Of a DNA stretch of 38,006 nt, positions 32,893-38,006 are shown one piece after another. The DNA is from Xanthomonas cassavae CFBP 4642 (GTDB lineage: Bacteria; Pseudomonadota; Gammaproteobacteria; Xanthomonadales; Xanthomonadaceae). The notes under the pieces are model-generated. The model was not told where the DNA came from. It saw only the letters and a program-made list of their open reading frames with translations, and did not search any database. A program made the translations under genes and the position numbers. The DNA is taken from the NCBI RefSeq assembly GCF_000454545.1, contig NZ_CM002139.1, positions 2,591,766 through 2,629,771 of the forward strand, given 5' to 3'. Positions within the stretch are counted from its first letter, which is position 1, and each line of letters starts with the position of its first letter.

Positions 32893-34155
32893 ATGATGGA
32901 TGCGAGCAGACCGCGGCTGGCGGTCATTGGCGGCGGGTCTGCAGGATTGATGGCTGCCGAAGTGGCGTGCACTGCCGGGATCGCCGTGGATCTGTACGAG
33001 GCAAAAGGCTCGGTGGGGCGCAAATTCCTGATCGCCGGCAAGGGTGGGCTCAATCTCACCCACTCCGATCCGATGCCACTGTTCGCCCAGCGCTACCGTG
33101 AGCGCACGCCAGCGGTGGCGGCGTGGCTGCAGGAATTCGATGCCGACGCATTGCGCGGCTGGGCGCGCGAGCTGGGCGTGGAGACCTATGTCGGCAGCTC
33201 CGGGCGGGTGTTTCCGATCGATCGCAAGGCCGCACCACTGCTGCGCGGTTGGGTGCGCCGACTCAAGGATCAGGGCGTTGCCTTTCACGTGCAGCATCGC
33301 TGGCTGGGATGGAACGCTGACGGTGCGCTGCGATTTTCCACACCCAGCGGCACTCTCGATCTCCACGCGGATGCAACGGTGCTGGCACTGGGTGGCGGCA
33401 GTTGGCCGCAGCTCGGCTCCGACGGCGCCTGGCAGGCCCCGCTGCAGCAGCACGGCATCGCCGTGCGCCCCTTGGTGCCGTCCAACTGCGGCTTCGATCT
33501 CGATTGGAGTGCGCACTTCGCGCAACGGCATGCGGGCGCACCGCTCAAACCGGTGGTCGCGCATTGGCGCGACAGCGCGGGCGTGCAGCACGCGCTGCAA
33601 GGCGAATGCGTGATCACTGAGACCGGGATCGAGGGCAGCCTGATCTATGCGATCGCGGCCGATCTGCGTACGCAGATCGATGTGCATGGCGTGGCGGAAC
33701 TGGCGCTGGATCTGCTACCCGACCGTTCGCTGGAGCGCGTTGACGCCGAGTTGGCCAGGCCGCGCAAGGGGCGCAGTTTCAGCGAACATCTGCGCCGCCA
33801 GATCGGTATCGAGGGCGTCAAGGCCGCGCTGGTCTATGAACTGCTCGGCAAACAAGCCGGCAACGATACGGCGTTGGTGGCACGCACGCTCAAGCAATTG
33901 CCGCTGCGCCTGCTGCGGCCGCGCCCGCTCGCAGAGGCGATCAGCTCGGCCGGTGGCGTGGAATTGGAAGCGCTGGACGCGCAGTTGATGGCGCTTGCAC
34001 GGCCAGGCGTGTTCTGTGCCGGCGAAATGCTGGACTGGGAAGCACCAACCGGCGGCTACCTGCTGACCGCCTGCTTCGCCAGCGGGCGTCGCGCTGCGTT
34101 TGGTGCGATCGAGTGGCTAAAGCAGCACGGCAATCAGATTACAGCCGATCACTGA
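32893..34155 (+). CDS. HI0933/YhiN-type NAD(P)/FAD-dependent flavoprotein (TIGR03862-like)
   Basis: The protein has 420 residues from the ATG at 32893 (a GTG at 32890 and ATG at 32896 are adjacent options). The FAD Rossmann motif AVIGGGSAGLMAAEVA is at the start, then GRKFLIAGKGGLNLTHSD (the family's GKGRCN-like signature), VGSSGRVFPIDRKAAPLL, ATVLALGGGSWPQLGSDG and the C-terminal FAD contact VFCAGEMLDWEAPTGGYLLT. The family is related to BaiN; its physiological substrate is not established. It ends overlapping the convergent dehydrogenase gene by 17 bases. An upstream extension of the frame lies inside the FKBP gene and is not real. Confidence 0.9.
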   Translation: MMDASRPRLAVIGGGSAGLMAAEVACTAGIAVDLYEAKGSVGRKFLIAGKGGLNLTHSDPMPLFAQRYRERTPAVAAWLQEFDADALRGWARELGVETYVGSSGRVFPIDRKAAPLLRGWVRRLKDQGVAFHVQHRWLGWNADGALRFSTPSGTLDLHADATVLALGGGSWPQLGSDGAWQAPLQQHGIAVRPLVPSNCGFDLDWSAHFAQRHAGAPLKPVVAHWRDSAGVQHALQGECVITETGIEGSLIYAIAADLRTQIDVHGVAELALDLLPDRSLERVDAELARPRKGRSFSEHLRRQIGIEGVKAALVYELLGKQAGNDTALVARTLKQLPLRLLRPRPLAEAISSAGGVELEALDAQLMALARPGVFCAGEMLDWEAPTGGYLLTACFASGRRAAFGAIEWLKQHGNQITADH

Positions 34156-35431
34156 CGGCCACGCGCGGCCACACCGATTTGACGTCGTAGACCACCGTAC
34201 CCGGCTTGCCCAGCGCAGCAATGCGCTGGACGTCGTAGTCGCGATATTGCGCATGCGCCACCGCCAGCACGACGGCGTCGTAGGCGCCCTCCTCCGGGCC
34301 TTCGCATAACTGCACGCCGGCATGCAGCAGCGCCTCTGCAGGGTCGGCCCAGGGATCGCAGGTGTCGACCTGCACGCCTGCCGCCTGCAGCAATTGCACC
34401 AGCTCCAGCGCACGGCTGTTGCGCAGGTCCGGGCAGTTTTCCTTGAAAGTGGCGCCCAATACCAGCACCCTCGCCTGCGCGAGCGCAACGCCGCGCATCG
34501 CCAGCATGCCGCAGACCCGCTCGGCCACATGCCGGCCCACACGATTGTTGACTTGCCGCGCGGTGTGGATCAGGTCGGGGTGGTAGCCCACGCTTTCGGA
34601 TTTGTGCATCAGGTAGTACGGGTCCACCCCGATGCAATGCCCGCCGACCAGGCCGGGGCGGAACGGCAGGAAATTCCATTTGGTGCCTGCCGCTTCCAGG
34701 ACATCGAGCGTGTCGATGCCGAGCTTGTCGAAGATCAATGCCAGCTCGTTGACCAGCGCGATGTTGACGTCGCGCTGGATGTTTTCCACCACCTTGGCCG
34801 CTTCGGCCACCCGCATCGACGACGCACGCCAGGTGCCGGCAGTGATGATGCTCGTATACAGCGCGTCGACCGCATCGGCTGCCTGCGGCGTGGAGCCGGA
34901 CGTGATCTTGCGGATAGCGCGCAGCCGGCGTTGCCGGTCGCCCGGGTTGACCCGCTCCGGACTGTAGCCACAGCAAAAATCGGTGTTGAAGCGCAGGCCG
35001 GACACCGCTTCCAGCAACGGCACGCAGACTTCTTCGGTGGTGCCCGGATAGACGGTCGATTCGTAGATCACCAGATCGCCCGGCTTGAGCGCGGCGGCGA
35101 TCAACGTGGTGGCGCTGCGCAACGGCTTCAGATCCGGTTGTTCGAAACTGTCGATCGGCGTCGGCACGGTGACGATAAAGATGCTGCACGTCGAAAGGTC
35201 TTCGGCAACTGCGCTATAGCGCAGCTGAGTGGCCGCAGCCAGTTCGCCATCGTCCAGTTCCAGCGTGGCATCGTGCCCTTCGCGTAGCTGCGCAACCCGC
35301 TGCGCATCGATGTCGAAACCCAGGGTGTCGCGCTGCTCGCCGAACGCCACGGCCAGTGGCAGGCCGACATAGCCCAGCCCGATGACGGCGATGCGTGCGT
35401 GCTGCGGTTGGACAGGCGTGGTGCCGGACAT
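34139..35431 (-). CDS. UDP-N-acetylhexosamine 6-dehydrogenase (TviB/WbpO type)
   Basis: The protein has 430 residues from the ATG at 35431. The NAD-binding domain has IAVIGLGYVGLPLAVAFGEQ. The middle has VTVPTPID, YESTVYPGTTEEVCVPLLE and YSPERVNPGDRQRRLRAIRK. The active site is GGHCIGVDPYYLMHKSESVG with C266, and the UDP-binding end has VLGATFKENCPDLRNSRALE. The YSPERVNPGD and HKSESVGYHP signatures fit enzymes oxidising UDP-GlcNAc/GalNAc to the uronic acid (TviB, WbpO) rather than UDP-glucose dehydrogenase. The product would feed a surface polysaccharide. No other sugar gene is adjacent. Confidence 0.88.
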   Translation of the reverse strand: MSGTTPVQPQHARIAVIGLGYVGLPLAVAFGEQRDTLGFDIDAQRVAQLREGHDATLELDDGELAAATQLRYSAVAEDLSTCSIFIVTVPTPIDSFEQPDLKPLRSATTLIAAALKPGDLVIYESTVYPGTTEEVCVPLLEAVSGLRFNTDFCCGYSPERVNPGDRQRRLRAIRKITSGSTPQAADAVDALYTSIITAGTWRASSMRVAEAAKVVENIQRDVNIALVNELALIFDKLGIDTLDVLEAAGTKWNFLPFRPGLVGGHCIGVDPYYLMHKSESVGYHPDLIHTARQVNNRVGRHVAERVCGMLAMRGVALAQARVLVLGATFKENCPDLRNSRALELVQLLQAAGVQVDTCDPWADPAEALLHAGVQLCEGPEEGAYDAVVLAVAHAQYRDYDVQRIAALGKPGTVVYDVKSVWPRVAVSDRL

Positions 35432-35571
35432 GCAATTCCTCGGGATCGCGCGACCGGTTGCCGCGCAGCTGTGCGGCGGCAGCATAGCGCACGCGGGACT
35501 CGGACCGGCAGTGGGCGCGATCTTCGTCTGGAGATTCACAATCGCCGCGCAATCAGGCACGCTATCGCCAT

Positions 35572-35655
35572 GCCCGGGTGGCGAAATTGGTAGACGCAAG
35601 GGACTTAAAATCCCTCAGCTGTGAGGCTATGCGGGTTCGACCCCCGCCCCGGGCA
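35572..35655 (+). tRNA. tRNA-Leu (anticodon UAA)
   Basis: An 84-base class II tRNA: acceptor stem GCCCGGG/CCCGGGC, D-arm GGCGAAATTGGTAGACGC, anticodon stem GGGAC/(A)TCCC around CTTAAAA (anticodon TAA), a long variable arm and T-arm GCGGGTTCGACCCCCGC. Discriminator A at 35655; CCA is not encoded. Spared by the mobile elements in the window. Confidence 0.95.
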
Positions 35656-35982
35656 CAGATTCATAGCGGCTCAATGGAACGTAGCGAGTGGTTCTCAGCT
35701 GGGTGTGGACAACGCGCCCAGGACCGCAGCGGGCGCGTGGTACATGCCGCACCGAACACCGGACGCGCCCGCCTGGCATGGCCGCAGTGGTTTTGTCAGT
35801 CGTTATTGGGCGCTGCCGAGAAAGCGCGACCAACGTGGCGCTGCAGAGATGACGGGGATGACGAAAGCGAAATCGAACGAGCGCAGAGCCCTGCCGACCT
35901 TGGCCGACACGCATGCCCTGCGCCAGCAGCCGCCGTGCTGATAGAGCGGGTATCGCCGAAATGCACTGCCTACGATATTGCT
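35656..35982. other. Gene-free stretch between tRNA-Leu and the PPTase gene
   Basis: A 327-base segment. A long frame runs through it from inside the tRNA into the PPTase, but the translation has no family resemblance before about 35983. I see no terminator with a T run, repeat or promoter that I can support. Confidence 0.3.
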
Positions 35983-36708
35983 GTGCCTGGACTGCAGGCG
36001 CACTGGCAGTCTGCCCTGCCCTGCCCTGCAGGCGAGCACCTGGTTGTCCAGGTAATGGACTTTGCCGCTGATCAGTTCTTGCCCGATGCGTTCGCACGCG
36101 GCGGCATCGCCTGCCCGCCTGCGATCGGCCGCAGCGTTCGCAAGCGCCAAGCCGAATACTTTTTCGGCAGACTCGCCGCGCGCCACGCGTTGCATCAGCA
36201 AGGACTGGTCATTCACCCCGACACCGTGCAGATCGCGAGCGGTGACGCACGCGAGCCGGTATGGCCGGCAACTGCCGTGGGCAGCATCAGCCATACCCAC
36301 CGGTTAGCCATTTCCGCCGTCGCGCCTGCCGATCGGTGGCGTGGAATCGGCATCGATCTGGAACCCCTGGCAAGTCCCGATGCCCAAAAGGCCCTGCAGG
36401 CGACGGTGATCAATGCGTCGGAACTGGCCCTGTTGCAGAGGCTCCACGATGCCGGCGAATTGGCGCTGGATGCATTGCTGACGCTGGTTTTTTCGGCGAA
36501 GGAAAGCCTGTTCAAGGCGAGTTTCCCGGCTGTCGGACGGTACTTCGACTTCTCGGCAGCGCAGCTGACGGGCGTGGACGTGGCGGCCGGTTGTCTCCAG
36601 CTAAGGCTTGGCGAATCGCTCTGCCAGTCGCTTCCAGCCGGCCATCTGTGCCATGTCGGCTTCGGTTGGGTCGATGCGCAAACGCTCGTCACCTACCGAG
36701 TCTGGTGA
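35983..36708 (+). CDS. 4'-phosphopantetheinyl transferase (EntD/Sfp superfamily)
   Basis: The protein has 241 residues from a GTG at 35983; an ATG at 36055 (217 residues) is an alternative and may be the true start. EntD-type motifs are RKRQAEYFFGRLAARHAL, GSISHTHRLAISAVAP, GIGIDLEPL (D125, E127) and FSAKESLFKASFPAVGRYFD (K173/E174). It transfers the phosphopantetheine arm of CoA to carrier proteins of non-ribosomal peptide or polyketide synthases. It faces an NRPS thioesterase relic 81 bases downstream on the opposite strand, suggesting it once served that synthase. Relatives include the PPTase needed for albicidin in X. albilineans. Confidence 0.9.
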   Translation: MPGLQAHWQSALPCPAGEHLVVQVMDFAADQFLPDAFARGGIACPPAIGRSVRKRQAEYFFGRLAARHALHQQGLVIHPDTVQIASGDAREPVWPATAVGSISHTHRLAISAVAPADRWRGIGIDLEPLASPDAQKALQATVINASELALLQRLHDAGELALDALLTLVFSAKESLFKASFPAVGRYFDFSAAQLTGVDVAAGCLQLRLGESLCQSLPAGHLCHVGFGWVDAQTLVTYRVW

Positions 36709-36789
36709 CTGCTGCCGTGCAAGAACAGCGATAGCGCGTAAACGCCCGACTGTTGCCCGCCCCTGCGAGTGCGCCATAGTGCGGCCCGT

Positions 36790-37706
36790 TCAATCGCTGA
36801 CACCGCACCCGCTGGACTCTGGAGCGCGTTGGCACGACTCGATCAGGCGTTCGAGGACCGCGGGGGCGGTGTAGGACCTGCCGGCCATGCCATCACCGCC
36901 GGGCGCCTCGGAATCGAGCAGCGTCAGCGATGCGACGGTGCGCCCATGTGCAGCCAGCTGGCGGGCCAGGTCGAAGGCGCCCCAGCCGCCAAACGAGTGC
37001 CCGAGCAGATGGATTGGACGGTTGGGAAGCTCGTTGATCATCGACTGAGCATAGGCAGCCGCAGCGGACTCGACAGTGCCATGCGGTAGCGGGTCGCCCT
37101 GCAATCCGCGTGGCTGCAGACCGTAGACCGGCCAGGCATCGCCCAGCGCGGCGGCAAGATTGACGAATCCAGCAACGTTGTCAGCCGCTCCGGGTACGCA
37201 CACCACGGATGACTGCTGCTGGGTGCCGGTCTGGATGCGGGTCAAGGGCACGTAGCGTTGCGGACCGCGCGGCGGCAATGGCGGACTGGCCTCCAATTGC
37301 TGGCTGATGACCGCCCCCAACGTAGCCACATGAGGCGTTTGAAGCATCGTGTGGTGATCGCCCGGCACGGTGATGCATGTCACCATGTCTGCGGAAAGCA
37401 GCGTTTGCCATCCCAGTAACGCGTCGCTTGCCGACCGGGGCGCCAGCGGCTGCGCGGCGGCAAATGGATGGACCGGCACGGTGATCGCCATTGGCAGGTA
37501 GTGTCGCTGTGCATCGCCATGCGCCAGCTCGCGCGCCAGCCACTGCAGCAGGCTGGCGTCGTCCTGGTCGGCCCATATCGAAGGCAACCAGCCACGAGAG
37601 CGGCAAAGTTTAATCAGCGCAGTTTCTTCCCACCGACTCACCTTCGCCGCGAGCGCCTGCAGGTTGAGGGTCGGCAGGGAATCATTACGGCTTGGGCCAA
37701 AAACTT
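36790..37706 (-). pseudogene. NRPS C-terminal tandem thioesterase remnant
   Basis: The open frame (about 305 codons from a stop at its 5' side) has no proper start and is truncated at both ends. Its first half is the end of a type I thioesterase domain (TVPVHPFAAAQPL, ITVPGDHHTMLQTPHVATLG, supplying the catalytic His). The second half is the start of another thioesterase (RYVPLTRIQTG, VVCVPGAADNVAGFVNLAAA, PVYGLQPRGLQGD, IHLLGHSFGGWGAFDLARQL with the nucleophilic Ser, LLDSEAP), cut before its own catalytic His. Tandem C-terminal thioesterases are typical of lipopeptide-type NRPSs. The adenylation, condensation and carrier domains are gone, and an IS5-type element lies at the upstream side, the probable cause of the deletion. 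Confidence 0.8.
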
Positions 37707-37880
37707 CCTAAGTGACTGATTTGAAAGAAATAATAATTAACACCCGTGACGGATCTCTCCCCAGCTTCTGAACATGCAGAATGCGCCTATCTGCCCGCGC
37801 GGCATACTTTAGTCGCAGGATCTCGCCGAACTAGTTCAGATCACCACCTATCCCAGCGGAAGATTCCCGGAGCGGCTTCG
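37707..37880. other. AT-rich strip between the NRPS relic and the IS element
   Basis: A short AT-rich segment (for example AAAGAAATAATAATTAAC near 37726) without a supported gene. It marks the junction between the truncated synthase and the inserted DNA. Confidence 0.35.
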
Positions 37881-37906
37881 ATTTGCGCGACTTCGCGCAA
37901 ATTTTC
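37881..37906 (+). terminator. Terminator-like hairpin before the IS element
   Basis: ATTTGCGCG, loop ACTT and CGCGCAAAT form a perfect nine-pair stem followed by TTTCT. It lies in an AT-richer strip just left of the insertion sequence. It may end transcription toward the element or belong to its edge. Confidence 0.45.
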
Positions 37907-38006
37907 TAAGGAAACTCTGAACAACTCCCCCTGATCCTGCGACAATCGCACAGAGGCACCAGGACGATGACGATGCAACTGACCTTCGGCGACGCGGAGT
38001 ACAACA
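37907..38006 (+). mobile_element. Left end of an IS5-family insertion sequence
   Basis: From about 37907 the sequence TAAGGAAACTCTGAACAACT looks like the left end of an IS5-type element (IS1478-like as I remember it), though the exact first base is uncertain without the other end. The transposase starts about 60 bases in and runs out of the window. Confidence 0.55.
37967..38006 (+). CDS. IS5-family transposase, N-terminal fragment at window edge
   Basis: Only 13 codons are visible (MTMQLTFGDAEYN), cut by the window end. MQLTFGDAE is the characteristic start of the IS1478/ISXo-type IS5 transposases of xanthomonads. The start may be the ATG at 37967 or 37973. Whether the gene is intact cannot be seen. 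Confidence 0.7.
   Translation, partial: MTMQLTFGDAEYN

Noticed and set aside
35572..35655. tRNA-Leu as an integration site for a genomic island
   Set aside because: No integrase gene or duplicated 3' tRNA segment was seen in the window; the IS5-type element and the prophage are not attached to the tRNA.
35578..35982. N-terminal extension of the PPTase frame through tRNA-Leu
   Set aside because: The first codons translate the tRNA itself and the next ~120 residues lack PPTase resemblance; the family starts near 35983-36055.

Overview
The window is about 38 kb of a GC-rich gammaproteobacterial chromosome that I place in Xanthomonas or a very close relative. The reasons are an integrated Cf1/XacF1-type filamentous phage with the att core TTCGCATAATGTATA, the rluC/rne and nfuA/Pro-Ala-rich TonB-like neighbourhoods, insertion sequence remnants of types common in xanthomonads, and a low-GC effector-like gene beside a Tn3 relic. 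All calls come from reading the sequence and from remembered family motifs; no database was searched.

Layout. 1-1004: accessory scrap made of an IS30-type transposase tail, a low-GC orphan gene, a Tn3-family transposase tail and a candidate Tn3 terminal repeat. 1276-5116: a secreted HExxH metallopeptidase-like protein, then an AraC regulator divergent from an SDR oxidoreductase and a SnoaL/NTF2-like gene. 5305-10537 (minus strand): a tight four-gene operon encoding a ferritin-like protein with a cysteine-rich tail, a DUF692/MNIO enzyme, its DUF2063 (BufC/HvfC-type) partner and a phosphatidylserine-decarboxylase-like protein. 10973-17501: a complete filamentous prophage (replication, ssDNA binding, coat, adsorption and assembly genes plus leftward regulators) in a XerCD dif-type site. 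17497-18608: a decayed small gene and a TraX-like membrane protein. 18731-24740: a TonB-like Pro/Ala-rich protein, nfuA, phhB, a TonB-C lipoprotein, zupT, a DUF1963 pseudogene and rluC. 24741-28907: the rne leader, rne and its terminator. 29228-38006: a second DUF1963 pseudogene, a GacA-type regulator, trhO, DUF6164, an FKBP lipoprotein, a HI0933-type flavoprotein, a nucleotide-sugar dehydrogenase, tRNA-Leu(UAA), a phosphopantetheinyl transferase, an NRPS thioesterase relic and the start of an IS5-type element.

The most interesting system is the 5305-10537 operon. DUF692 (MNIO) enzymes with DUF2063-type partners modify cysteines in small Cys-rich RiPP precursors. Here no small precursor is visible. 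The obvious substrate candidate is a tail of ten cysteines with repeated GGC(G/A) motifs, carried near the C-terminus of a 687-residue protein whose N-terminus looks like the ferritin-like iminophenyl-pyruvate dimer synthase (VioB/RebD) fold. A PSD-like enzyme closes the operon. A substrate fused to a putative di-iron enzyme would be an unusual MNIO architecture.

The second notable point is the prophage. Its att core lies inside the repressor-like reading frame. Integration therefore replaces the phage-encoded C-terminal membrane segment with a host-encoded tail, and an in-frame 153-residue protein can be rebuilt only from the circular form.

Several genes carry frameshifts (both DUF1963 copies and the gene beside dif). 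They look like decay, although homopolymer sequencing errors cannot be excluded.
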